DNA of 13,980 bases from Clostridia bacterium (GCA_028699795.1 JAQVTZ010000023.1:1-13980), one strand, 5' to 3'. Positions 1 to 7,904 are shown, counted from the stretch's first letter. The notes: a model not told the origin generated them from the sequence alone. Translations and numbers: made by a program.

Positions 1-356
1 GCGAAAGTGAAGCTTCCCGCCACATCCACCAGAAGGTTGTTGGCGTTCTTTGCGGTACCGACGATGTCGGCGTCTCCCAAACTTTGACCGTAAATCTTCG
101 TGATATCGTTTGCGGTAATTGTCACATTGCTCTTTAATATCGTAAAGGTTTTGGACTCGGTGCCCGTATAGTTGCCCGTGCCGTTTACCGTAACGGTTGC
201 CATCGTGCCCGCGTTGACATTACTCGTGTAGCTGTAAGTCATGTCTGTGCCGCTTACCAATGCGACGCTAAGCGCGTTATCGGTAACCGCAGGAGTTGGG
301 GTATGGGCAAGCGTGGTGTAGTAGTAGGGCGCGATATCCGCTATCGTAACAGCGCC
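1..356 (-). repeat. Tandem super-repeat unit 3 (partial, cut by window edge)
   Basis: The third copy starts with AGAVTIADI...TPTPAVTDNA and runs into DITKIYGQSLGDADIVG before the window ends. It shows that the array continues beyond base 1. The total copy number is unknown. Confidence 0.75.
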
Positions 357-3300
357 CGCAACATCTTTGGGCACAATGGTGACGGGGACATCGGTCGGCT
401 GAATCAAATGGTAATTCGCAACGCGGTCGCCGTGTATTTGAATATTAAGGTTTCCAACGATATAATCTGCCGCATCGGGACTTGTCGTATTGCCTGTGCC
501 GAGCGTAAAGGTGATGATGTCCGAATACACAAGATTTTGGAGAGTTCCGCCGCTGAGCTGTACCAAGGTGTCGCCGTTAAAAGGTCTGTTGATGCCCAGT
601 ACATTCGCAATCGTGATATCCCTCTTGTTGACCGTAAGGGTCAGGGTGATATCGTCGGGGTCTTGATAGTTGAAAGTATCCGTCGGCGAGAATCTTACGG
701 TATAAATGCCGCTATCCGCGCAGAGCGGATTGGGGTTGATTGCCGAGACGAAGCTCCATACGCCCTCGACATCGACTTCGGGATTGTTGCCGTTTTTCGC
801 AGCGCCTGTGATATCGGCGTCACCGAGGCTTTCGCCGTAGGTCTTGACAATATCATCTGGTGAAATCAGTACGCTGATTTTCTTGATAATGAAGGTGGTT
901 TGCACCTGATCTTTATAGTTGCCCGTTCCCGTGATGATGACGATTGCAGCGGAGGTGGTTTCAATATTATTGCTGTAGGTGTAGACGATGTCTACGCTGT
1001 TACCGAGTAGTACGCCGAGCGCGTTATCGGTTACATCGGGAGTGGGCGTGATTTGTTCCGAGGTATAGTATTGGTCTTCGATTGCCGCAACTGTGACATT
1101 GCCAACGAGCGATTTGGGCGTAATGTTGGCGGTGACAGTGGGTTGGATAAAGCTGTAGTTTGCCGAGCGCGCGCCGCCTATCTGGATATTGACATCCGTA
1201 AGCGTATGCAGACCTACATTGGGGTTGGGGGTGTTGGCCGTGCCCAAGGTGACGGTAAGCGCGTCTCCGTACTGGACGCCTTGCAGCGTGCCGCCCGTAA
1301 GTTGGACAAGCGTATTGCCGTCGAAAACTTTGTCTACCCCGGATACGCCGCTAATCGTAAGCGTCTTTTGGTTGACGGTAAGAGCAAGCGAGATGCTTGA
1401 GGGTTGGTTGTAGTTTGCGGTATCCGTCGGCGTGAATTTGACATTGTAACTTCCGGAATCTGCGCATAACGGGGTTGCGTTGAAAACTTGGTCGAAACTC
1501 CAGCCGCCCGCAACGGGAACGGAGGTAAAGGACGCGTTCTTTGCCGTACCCGAGATGTCACCGTCTCCCAGACTGTCGCCATAGGTTTTGGTGATATTAT
1601 TTGCGGTAAGGGCAACATTACTCTTGTTGATAGTAAAGGAGGCGTCGGTGCTTCCCGTATAGTTGCCCGTACCGTTAACGGTGACGGTCGCGGTACCTGC
1701 GTTAGTATTATTGGAGTAACTATATGTGATATCTGTACTGTTAACGAGTAGTACGTCGCGCGCGGTATCGGTCACCGCAGGGGTGGGCGTATACGCTGTC
1801 GCTTTGTAGTTCACCGCCTCAATCGCCGCTATGGTAACATTGCCATACACATTTTTGGGATTGATTGTGAAGAGCTTGTCGAAGGTTCCTTGATAATCCC
1901 CTTGACCCGTAAGCGTAAGCTTGGCGGAGGTGGAGGCATTGGTATTGTTGGATAGCGAGGCGCTATAAGTGTAAATTCCCGGAGAGAGTGCCCCCGTTAC
2001 ATTGTCGGATACTGTATAAACGGGCGTTTGCGCGCTCCCGTTATAAGTTAGGTCCGCAAGACCCGACACGGTAATATTGGTGGTGTTGAATGCTTTTTTG
2101 CCTATGGTAAAGGCTTGGGAGCGAGACCCGACGGTAGAGCCGGAATACTGAATGGTCGCAGTATAAGAATAACTACCAGAATGCGCGGGTTTAGAAGCAG
2201 AAGTGTAAGACCCGCCCGTGTGAGTGCCTGTATAGCTGTTAACAACGGAAAAGCCAGTAATGGCGCTTGCCGCGGGACCTTGGCCGTTGCCGTTATAAGT
2301 AAATGATGAGGTATAACTGCCCGGGACTTGGGAGAAGTTGGCGACGACATGATGCAACCCTCCGCTTATACTTGAAGAGGTATAATTGCCAGACAAAACA
2401 TGAGAAACAATGGTGGAACCGTTGAGCTTCCAACCAGTGAGATAATAACCTTCATTATAAGTAGCGGAGTATGGTTGGGAAACACTGGTGCCGGGGAAAT
2501 AGATTGCCGATGCTGAAGATGTAGAGCCGCCGCTTGTCGCGCCGAAAGTAATTTCGGCAACAGGACCGATTTTGGCGCTGTAATAATCCCAGTTGTCTGC
2601 GGCTTCGTATGTAGTTTCGCTTGCGGGGCGCACATAGACCATCGCATCGGGACTACTATAGAATAAGCCAAGACCAGCATCTGTGATATCGCTATGGTCA
2701 CGAACGACCATGATTCTGTCTAAGCTGCGACACATAAAGAAGGCAAATTCGCCGATACTCTCGACGCTTGCAGGGAAGACAATTTGGGTTAATGCATTGC
2801 AATTATAAAAAGCGTGTGTGCCGACATACTTGACGGTATTCGGTATAGTAACCCCCGTAAGGGAAGTAAAACCAGAAAGGATACACCCCGCAAGGCCGAT
2901 AGTACCGCTGTTAAAAGTGATACTTGTCGCGCTACGGGTACCTTTATAGTCCAGCGCCCAATTGTTTTTGTAAATTATACCGTTGGCAGCGCTGTTATAT
3001 AAGCCCGTGTTTTGGAATGCGTAATAACCGATTGATTTTACCGAGGAAGGAATCGTAAATGAGCCTGCCGCAAGTTTGGTGCAGCCTTGAAACGCGTTAT
3101 TGCCGATGGATAGAAGTGAAGTCGGTAAGCTGACGGTAACCGATGAGGGGTTGGTCATACTGCCTGCAAAGGCGTAATCGCCGATATTTTTAATATTAGT
3201 GATGGTTAAATTGGATAGGTTTGTAAGGTTGCCGAAAGCGTATTCCGCCATGCTGACATCCGCATGCGCATTTAGAGTAAGCGAGGTGATAGAATTTGAA

Positions 3301-4679
3301 CCGTAAAAAGCTTTTTCTCCAATATATTTTAGTGTTGAGGGAAGCGATACCGAGGTGAGAGTGCATCCTGCCAAGGCGCTGTCGGCTATCCCTATTACAT
3401 TGGTAAAAGAAGCAGAAGTGGGACTTGACCGAAACCCGACCACCCAGTTGCTGACTTGCACCAAGCCGGAGCTGACATTAGTATATAGTTTGCTCCCAGT
3501 AAAAGCGCCCTCATGAATTCTAGTGACCGTAGAAGGAAGTGTAACAGAAGTAAGGCTTGTGCAGTTATAGAATGTATCGGGGAAAATCTCTTTAATAGAG
3601 GTGTTGCCGAAATTAAGGCTGCTTACTTTGGTTCTTTGAAAAGCCGCCCACCCCAAATAAGTAAGGCTTGTGGGGATATTGATGGTGGAAAGGTTGGTGC
3701 ATTCGGCAAAGGTGTAAGCGGGGATGGTGGTTATCGTATTGGGAAGGGAAACAGTTGTTATTGTAGAGTTGCCCGAAAAAAGCCCTCCTGCGATCCCCTT
3801 GGTGTTCGCGGCAATGGTCACTGAAGAACCGCTAAGCGTGCCTTTGATGCCTACGGCCCAACCGTCTTCGTAATAAATGTTGTTATTGCCAGCCGCAGAA
3901 TAAATGGGGGTATTGAGAAAAGCGTCTTTGCCAAACTCGGCTTTGGTTGCAGATATGATTGTGCCGGACGAGGATAAGTTTGTATTGCTGAAACAGCGGT
4001 ACCCGACGCCTTCTGTGCTGACGGGAATGTTAACGCTATTTAAGTTGGAACAGTTGTCGAAAGCATAATTTCCTATGCCTATAATAGTATTAGGCAACGA
4101 TACGCCAGTAAGATAATCGTTGTTGTAGACGGTTAGCATGCCTATGTATCTAGTACCGTTTACAACTTGGTAGTTGTTGGCTGTCTTTTTTTGGGGATAG
4201 CACAAAAGTGTGATGGGTGTGCCATTTTCGTGGCTATAAAGCACGCTTTGACCCGTTCCGTCGTTGTGGGACATATAGTAATCATTGCCCTCTTCCACAG
4301 TAATAGACTTGAGAGCCGGCATCTTTTCGAAGGTGGTGGGATAAATATATTCGCCGATATTGATAATCGTTGCAGGAATATGAATAGATTCGATATACGG
4401 CTTTTCTTTGAATAAACCGTTTTTTATTGCGACAACAGGTTGGCCGTTATACGTGGAGGGGATAACGATATTTTTATCGGTGCTTGCGCCGCTGAAAGTG
4501 TCCAGACGGTAGCCGCCGGAAACGGCAACATATCCGAAAGAAACGGCGGCATGAGCGGGAGGCTCTTCCTTCATTTGTGTTTGTAGTGCAAATATACCGA
4601 GAACTGCCAATATTATGATTATAGGACCTAAGATAAAATTGGCTACTCTTTTTAGAATTATTTTTTTGTAGTGGAACAT
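1..4679 (-). CDS. Large BspA-like LRR surface protein with MBG/YDG repeats (C-terminus outside window)
   Basis: I checked this frame codon by codon: it has no stop from the ATG at 4679-4677 to base 1, so at least 1559 residues are present and the C-terminus is missing. The start is set by AGGAG seven bases upstream. Residues 1-45 hold a basic start (KKIILKR), a hydrophobic stretch (about 12-32) and an AHA-A signal-peptidase-like site (42-45). About residues 50-690 are BspA-type leucine-rich repeats, with recurring forms such as LTSVSLPSTLKYIGEKAF. About 700-760 resembles an InlB B-repeat (ITFGATSGG...GYYLTGWKLNG). From about 790 onward come MBG-like modules (TKTYGDSLGDGDISG) and YDG-like modules (VFDGNTLVQLTGGTL). 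Such proteins are usually exported and used in adhesion or surface interaction; the ligand cannot be told. The anchoring region (sortase, SLH or other) is not visible. Family calls are from motif recognition, not a profile search. Confidence 0.88.
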   Translation of the reverse strand, partial: MFHYKKIILKRVANFILGPIIIILAVLGIFALQTQMKEEPPAHAAVSFGYVAVSGGYRLDTFSGASTDKNIVIPSTYNGQPVVAIKNGLFKEKPYIESIHIPATIINIGEYIYPTTFEKMPALKSITVEEGNDYYMSHNDGTGQSVLYSHENGTPITLLCYPQKKTANNYQVVNGTRYIGMLTVYNNDYLTGVSLPNTIIGIGNYAFDNCSNLNSVNIPVSTEGVGYRCFSNTNLSSSGTIISATKAEFGKDAFLNTPIYSAAGNNNIYYEDGWAVGIKGTLSGSSVTIAANTKGIAGGLFSGNSTITTVSLPNTITTIPAYTFAECTNLSTINIPTSLTYLGWAAFQRTKVSSLNFGNTSIKEIFPDTFYNCTSLTSVTLPSTVTRIHEGAFTGSKLYTNVSSGLVQVSNWVVGFRSSPTSASFTNVIGIADSALAGCTLTSVSLPSTLKYIGEKAFYGSNSITSLTLNAHADVSMAEYAFGNLTNLSNLTITNIKNIGDYAFAGSMTNPSSVTVSLPTSLLSIGNNAFQGCTKLAAGSFTIPSSVKSIGYYAFQNTGLYNSAANGIIYKNNWALDYKGTRSATSITFNSGTIGLAGCILSGFTSLTGVTIPNTVKYVGTHAFYNCNALTQIVFPASVESIGEFAFFMCRSLDRIMVVRDHSDITDAGLGLFYSSPDAMVYVRPASETTYEAADNWDYYSAKIGPVAEITFGATSGGSTSSASAIYFPGTSVSQPYSATYNEGYYLTGWKLNGSTIVSHVLSGNYTSSSISGGLHHVVANFSQVPGSYTSSFTYNGNGQGPAASAITGFSVVNSYTGTHTGGSYTSASKPAHSGSYSYTATIQYSGSTVGSRSQAFTIGKKAFNTTNITVSGLADLTYNGSAQTPVYTVSDNVTGALSPGIYTYSASLSNNTNASTSAKLTLTGQGDYQGTFDKLFTINPKNVYGNVTIAAIEAVNYKATAYTPTPAVTDTARDVLLVNSTDITYSYSNNTNAGTATVTVNGTGNYTGSTDASFTINKSNVALTANNITKTYGDSLGDGDISGTAKNASFTSVPVAGGWSFDQVFNATPLCADSGSYNVKFTPTDTANYNQPSSISLALTVNQKTLTISGVSGVDKVFDGNTLVQLTGGTLQGVQYGDALTVTLGTANTPNPNVGLHTLTDVNIQIGGARSANYSFIQPTVTANITPKSLVGNVTVAAIEDQYYTSEQITPTPDVTDNALGVLLGNSVDIVYTYSNNIETTSAAIVIITGTGNYKDQVQTTFIIKKISVLISPDDIVKTYGESLGDADITGAAKNGNNPEVDVEGVWSFVSAINPNPLCADSGIYTVRFSPTDTFNYQDPDDITLTLTVNKRDITIANVLGINRPFNGDTLVQLSGGTLQNLVYSDIITFTLGTGNTTSPDAADYIVGNLNIQIHGDRVANYHLIQPTDVPVTIVPKDVAGAVTIADIAPYYYTTLAHTPTPAVTDNALSVALVSGTDMTYSYTSNVNAGTMATVTVNGTGNYTGTESKTFTILKSNVTITANDITKIYGQSLGDADIVGTAKNANNLLVDVAGSFTF
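357..1103 (-). repeat. Tandem super-repeat unit 2 (747 bp) in the surface protein
   Basis: This unit encodes 249 residues with the same module order as unit 1: GNVTVAAIE...TPTPDVTDNA, DIVKTYGESLGDADITG, then PFNGDTLVQLSGGTL. The sequence has diverged from unit 1, so this is an established domain duplication and not a recent exact copy. The landmark GTATCCGTCGGCG (plus reading) lies at 676 here and at 1420 in unit 1. Confidence 0.8.
1104..1844 (-). repeat. Tandem super-repeat unit 1 (741 bp) in the surface protein
   Basis: This first complete unit of a tandem array encodes 247 residues in three modules: GNVTIAAIE...TPTPAVTDTA, then the MBG-like LTANNITKTYGDSLGD, then the YDG-like VFDGNTLVQLTGGTL. 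It is followed in frame by a second unit with the same order. Shared nucleotide landmarks recur one period apart, for example TAGTTGCCCGT (plus-strand reading) at 1660, 916 and 169. Confidence 0.8.
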
Positions 4680-4717
4680 AATAAGCTCCTTTAATATTAT
4701 AATTTAGCTTTTATTAA

Positions 4718-4747
4718 ATTATACTAGTTAATAGCATATTTCGTCAA
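4718..4747 (-). promoter_or_regulatory. SigA-type promoter of the surface-protein gene
   Basis: On the minus strand TTGACG (4747-4742) and TATAAT (4723-4718) are separated by 18 bases. The predicted transcript start is about 30 bases before the ATG at 4679, which leaves a short leader holding the AGGAG ribosome site. Confidence 0.75.
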
Positions 4748-4809
4748 CCAACAAATGAATAATTTACCATAATTACACCTTAAAGTTTTAATCAGTTACT
4801 AAAATAAAG

Positions 4810-4835
4810 GAAAGCCGCCCTTTCGGGAAGCTTTC
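4810..4835 (-). terminator. Hairpin with GAAA tetraloop, probable terminator of the micro-gene
   Basis: On the minus strand GAAAGC-TT-CCC, a GAAA loop, then GGG-CG-GCTTTC form a nine-pair stem with a two-base internal mismatch. It is followed by CTTTATTTT, a moderate U-rich tail. No T-run follows on the plus strand, so the polarity fits the minus-strand micro-gene. It is the third of three consecutive hairpins. Confidence 0.55.
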
Positions 4836-4838
4836 GCT

Positions 4839-4862
4839 TATCCACTACCAAGTGTAGCGATA
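4839..4862 (-). other. Stem-loop in the 3' region of the micro-gene
   Basis: On the minus strand TATC-G-CTAC and GTAG-TG-GATA pair around the loop ACTTG, with a small bulge. It sits between two other hairpins (4810-4835 and 4864-4876). Its role is unknown; RNA protection or a structured small RNA are both possible. Confidence 0.45.
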
Positions 4863-4863
4863 A

Positions 4864-4876
4864 CCGCAAAATGCGG
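4864..4876 (-). other. Short stem-loop just after the micro-gene stop
   Basis: CCGCA and TGCGG form a perfect five-pair stem with a three-base loop, eight bases downstream of the micro-gene stop codon. It has no U-tract, so it is unlikely to be a terminator alone. Confidence 0.45.
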
Positions 4877-4883
4877 ACTCGAC

Positions 4884-4988
4884 TTAGCTATTTTTGCACG
4901 ATTCCTTGTTTTCCGCTTTGTTTTTGTTGTTATTGCGGTTATTATTGCGGTTGTTGGTTTGATTGGATTTGCATTTGTTGTTGTTCAT
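4884..4988 (-). CDS. Asn-rich 34-residue micro-protein, function unknown
   Basis: ATG at 4988-4986, stop TAA at 4886-4884. An AAGGAG sequence lies about seven bases before the ATG, as strong as the sites of the known genes here. The product begins MNNNKCKSNQTNN and ends ENKESCKNS. About 14 of its 34 residues are Asn, the rest mostly Lys, Arg, Ser and Glu, with one Cys near each end (residues 6 and 31) and no hydrophobic segment. It is very hydrophilic and basic and is probably disordered unless the two Cys pair or bind metal. A possible promoter (5086-5058) precedes it and three hairpins follow it, so it looks like an independent transcription unit diverging from argG. I do not recognise a family. 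It could instead be the translated or chance-coding part of a small RNA. Confidence 0.55.
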   Translation of the reverse strand: MNNNKCKSNQTNNRNNNRNNNKNKAENKESCKNS

Positions 4989-5057
4989 AATACACTCCTT
5001 TTTCTACAACGAAAGGCGAACACCTCTCTAATGCTATGTTGTGACGATTTACCGCTG

Positions 5058-5086
5058 TTTAGACTGGTATATGTTGGACAGTTCAA
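5058..5086 (-). promoter_or_regulatory. Possible promoter of the micro-gene
   Basis: On the minus strand TTGAAC (5086-5081) is followed after exactly 17 bases by TCTAAA (5063-5058). Each hexamer matches the SigA consensus at four of six positions. It would give a leader of about 60 bases. The palindrome at 5093-5108 lies immediately upstream. Confidence 0.35.
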
Positions 5087-5092
5087 ACAAAA

Positions 5093-5108
5093 AGTTTATG
5101 CATAAACT
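5093..5108. promoter_or_regulatory. Distal palindrome, candidate operator
   Basis: AGTTTATGCATAAACT is a perfect 16-base palindrome. Its core TTTATGCATAAA recurs at 5145-5156 with centres exactly 50 bases apart, about five helical turns. It lies between the micro-gene and argG promoters. The arginine repressor is the obvious candidate ligand, but the half-sites abut here and are not spaced as in a classical ARG box. Confidence 0.55.
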
Positions 5109-5143
5109 GCAAAAATTATACAGAATAATAAATATTATTTCAT

Positions 5144-5157
5144 TTTTATGCATAAAA
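5144..5157. promoter_or_regulatory. Proximal palindrome, candidate operator abutting the argG -35
   Basis: TTTTATGCATAAAA is a perfect 14-base palindrome ending three bases before the -35 hexamer at 5161. It shares a 12-base core with the palindrome at 5093-5108. A protein bound here would touch or exclude RNA polymerase, consistent with end-product control of the arginine operon. The regulator's identity is inferred only. Confidence 0.6.
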
Positions 5158-5160
5158 TAT

Positions 5161-5189
5161 TTGACATTGGTAAAATAGAGGCATATAAT
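5161..5189 (+). promoter_or_regulatory. Perfect-consensus SigA promoter of argGHF
   Basis: TTGACA (5161-5166), a 17-base spacer and TATAAT (5184-5189) match the consensus at all 12 positions. The predicted start is about 5196, with a leader of about 30 bases, too short for a riboswitch or T-box. A promoter this strong normally needs a repressor, which fits the adjacent palindromes. Confidence 0.85.
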
Positions 5190-5224
5190 TTCATGTATTA
5201 AAAGAAGATTCACGGAGGCGGAAT

Positions 5225-6454
5225 ATGGATAAAAAAATCAAAAAAATTGTATTGGCTTATTCGGGAGGGTTAGACACTTCCGTTATAATCCCTTGGCTGA
5301 AGGAAAACTATGATAATCCCGAGATTATCGCCGTAAGCGGAGATGTCGGTCAAGGCACCGAACTGGAGGGATTGGAAGAAAAAGCGATTAAAACAGGCGC
5401 TTCCAAACTGTATGTTGCCGACCTCAAAGAAGAATTTATAAAAAAATATGTGTTTCCCACGCTCAAGGCAGGTGCAAAATATGAGCAAGATTACCTTTTA
5501 GGTACAGCTTTTGCAAGGCCGATTATCGCAAAGCGTATTGTAGAAATTGCTCTTAAAGAGGGCGCGGACGCTATTTGTCACGGTTGCACGGGCAAGGGGA
5601 ACGACCAGGTGCGTTTCGAGCTGACCATTAAAGCTTTTGCGCCCGAAATGAAGATTATCGCCCCTTGGCGTGTCTGGAATATTAAGTCACGCGACGAAGA
5701 AATCGCTTACGCCGAAGCGCATAATATTCCGCTCAAATTTAAAAGGGAAACGAGTTATTCCAAGGACAAAAACCTATGGCATTTGTCACACGAAGGGCTC
5801 GACCTCGAAGACCCCGCAAGCGAACCGACCTACAACAAAGAAGGTTTTCTCGAAATGGGCGTTTCGCCCGAACAGGCTCCCGATGTACCTACTTATGTTA
5901 CCCTAAGTTTTGAAAAAGGAATTCCTGTGGCGGTGGACGGTGTCAAGCTTTCTCCTGTCGCGCTTGTCGAAAAATGCAACGAACTGGGCGGCAAAAACGG
6001 AATTGGCTTAATGGATCTTGTAGAAAACAGATTGGTTGGGATGAAGTCGCGCGGTGTTTACGAGACGCCCGGCGGCACGATACTGTACCGCGCCCACCAA
6101 GTGCTGGAAACGCTTTGTTTAGACCGCGACACACAGCATTATAAAGAATTGGTAGCGCAACAGTTTGCAGAGCTTGTGTATTACGGAAAATGGTTTACCC
6201 CTTTGCGCGAAGCGTTGTCGGCGTTTGTAGACAAGACGCAAGAGACCGTAACGGGCGAAGTGAAACTGAAATTATACAAAGGCAACATTATTAACGCAGG
6301 TGTGACTTCCCCTTACTCATTATATAACGCAGAATTTGCGACTTTTGATGAAGATCACAGCTATGACCAAAAGGATAGTGAAGGGTTTATCAATTTGTTC
6401 GGACTTTCTATGAAAGCAAAAGCATTGATGGAAGCGCAACACAATAATAAATAG
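5225..6454 (+). CDS. argG: Argininosuccinate synthase
   Basis: It condenses citrulline and aspartate with ATP to argininosuccinate, the penultimate step of arginine synthesis, in the cytosol. The 409 residues are the normal family length. The ATP-pyrophosphatase loop AYSGGLDTS is at residues 10-18. The signature GCTGKGNDQVRFEL lies near 119-132, and SYSKDKNLWHLSHEGLDLEDP in the middle of the protein is the usual conserved block. The start is fixed by CGGAGG six to seven bases upstream, behind a perfect promoter. It ends with TAG, 23 bases before argH. It is first in the argG-argH-argF operon. Nothing is odd in the sequence. Confidence 0.97.
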   Translation: MDKKIKKIVLAYSGGLDTSVIIPWLKENYDNPEIIAVSGDVGQGTELEGLEEKAIKTGASKLYVADLKEEFIKKYVFPTLKAGAKYEQDYLLGTAFARPIIAKRIVEIALKEGADAICHGCTGKGNDQVRFELTIKAFAPEMKIIAPWRVWNIKSRDEEIAYAEAHNIPLKFKRETSYSKDKNLWHLSHEGLDLEDPASEPTYNKEGFLEMGVSPEQAPDVPTYVTLSFEKGIPVAVDGVKLSPVALVEKCNELGGKNGIGLMDLVENRLVGMKSRGVYETPGGTILYRAHQVLETLCLDRDTQHYKELVAQQFAELVYYGKWFTPLREALSAFVDKTQETVTGEVKLKLYKGNIINAGVTSPYSLYNAEFATFDEDHSYDQKDSEGFINLFGLSMKAKALMEAQHNNK

Positions 6455-6477
6455 AAGTGCTCCAATAGGATGGAATT

Positions 6478-7863
6478 ATGGAAAAATTGTGGACAGGTCG
6501 GTTTTCAAAACAACTAAGTGATATTGTAAACGAGTTTAATATGTCTATCCCGATTGACGGCAGGATGTATAAAGAAGACATATTAGGCAGTATCGCGCAT
6601 GTGAATATGCTAGGGAACAGAGGAATCATCGCAGAGGAAGAAGCGGTGAAGATTGCGGCGGAGCTTGCCAAGATTTTGGAAGAAATCCAAAGCGGAACGC
6701 TGGCAATAGACCCTAAAGCCGAAGACATCCACAGTTTTGTAGAAACCGAACTAACCTCGCGATTGGGAGATACCGGCAAGCGTCTGCATACCGCGCGCAG
6801 TCGCAACGACCAAGTCGCAACCGATACCCGTTTGTTCACAAAAAAGAAGATAGCAGAAATCGCGGCAGAACTAAAATCGCTTATTCATACGCTGTGCGAA
6901 TTGGCAGGCGCCAATTTTGATACGATAATGGCAGGATATACCCATCTTCAAATGGCGCAGCCGATTACTTTTGGCGCGCATCTTATGGCATACGCCTTTA
7001 TGTTTTTACGGGACCTCGGCAGACTTCGCGACTGCAGTGTCCGTCTTGATGTTTCGCCTCTTGGAAGCTGCGCCCTTGCAGGGACGACTTTTGCGATAGA
7101 CAGGCAAGAAACAGCCCGCGCATTAGGTTTTGCGGGGGTGACGGAAAACAGTTTGGACGGAGTGAGCGATCGCGATTACTGTATCGAGCTTGCATCAGCA
7201 ATTACGATTATTATGATGCATCTTTCGCGCTTTAGCGAAGAAATCATTATGTGGTGCTCGTGGGAATTTAAATATATTGAACTGGATGACGCCTATGCGA
7301 CGGGCTCTAGTATCATGCCGCAAAAAAAGAATCCCGATATTGCCGAACTCGTACGGGGCAAAACAGGCAGGACATACGGCAATCTAACTGCGTTGCTTAC
7401 CATGATGAAAGGGCTTCCGCTTGCCTACAACAAAGATATGCAAGAAGACAAAGAAGCATTGTTCGACAGCATCGATACGGCATTGGATTGTATTAAGGTT
7501 TTTAACGATATGCTTGCAACCATGACCGTGATGAAAGAAAACATGGCAAAGGCGGCAGAAAAAGGTTTTATCAACGCCACAGACTGCGCGGATTATCTTG
7601 TAAAAAAAGGGATGCCCTTCCGCACCGCGTATAAAATTACGGGCGCGCTGGTTGCTTATTGTATTGACAAAGGAAAATCACTTAACGCATTAAGACCGCA
7701 AGAGTTTCAAGCGTTTTCGGAATTGTTTACCGAAGACATCTACACCGCTTTAGATTTGGCGACTTGTGTTTCCAACCGTCTTTCCGAAGGAGGCCCCGCG
7801 CCCCAATCAGTACGAAAGCAAATAGAGCGTTGCAAAGAAGCTGTTGCAAAAATAGACTTTTAA
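6478..7863 (+). CDS. argH: Argininosuccinate lyase
   Basis: It splits argininosuccinate into arginine and fumarate, the last step of arginine synthesis. The 461 residues match the usual length of this fumarase/aspartase-superfamily enzyme. Visible landmarks are LWTGRFSK at the start, TARSRNDQ (105-112), GYTHLQMAQP (153-162, with the conserved Thr-His pair) and the superfamily signature GSSIMPQKKNPD (276-287), whose loop carries the catalytic serine. It starts 23 bases after argG behind an AGGATGGA-type ribosome site and ends with TAA, 41 bases before argF. This spacing implies one transcript from the argG promoter. Confidence 0.97.
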   Translation: MEKLWTGRFSKQLSDIVNEFNMSIPIDGRMYKEDILGSIAHVNMLGNRGIIAEEEAVKIAAELAKILEEIQSGTLAIDPKAEDIHSFVETELTSRLGDTGKRLHTARSRNDQVATDTRLFTKKKIAEIAAELKSLIHTLCELAGANFDTIMAGYTHLQMAQPITFGAHLMAYAFMFLRDLGRLRDCSVRLDVSPLGSCALAGTTFAIDRQETARALGFAGVTENSLDGVSDRDYCIELASAITIIMMHLSRFSEEIIMWCSWEFKYIELDDAYATGSSIMPQKKNPDIAELVRGKTGRTYGNLTALLTMMKGLPLAYNKDMQEDKEALFDSIDTALDCIKVFNDMLATMTVMKENMAKAAEKGFINATDCADYLVKKGMPFRTAYKITGALVAYCIDKGKSLNALRPQEFQAFSELFTEDIYTALDLATCVSNRLSEGGPAPQSVRKQIERCKEAVAKIDF

Positions 7864-7904
7864 GGCTACTAAAAGCAATAAAATAGATACCTATTGGAGC
7901 GATT

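Noticed and set aside
303..1751. Plus-strand open frames of 74-186 codons opposite the surface protein
   Set aside because: They lie antisense to a continuous 1559-codon minus frame with recognisable repeated domains, and their products show no family resemblance.
1..1844. CRISPR array or other DNA-level repeat
   Set aside because: The repetition has a 745-bp period, is diverged and stays in frame, so it is protein domain duplication.
5190..5224. T-box or arginine riboswitch leader for argG
   Set aside because: The predicted leader is only about 30 bases, too short for either.
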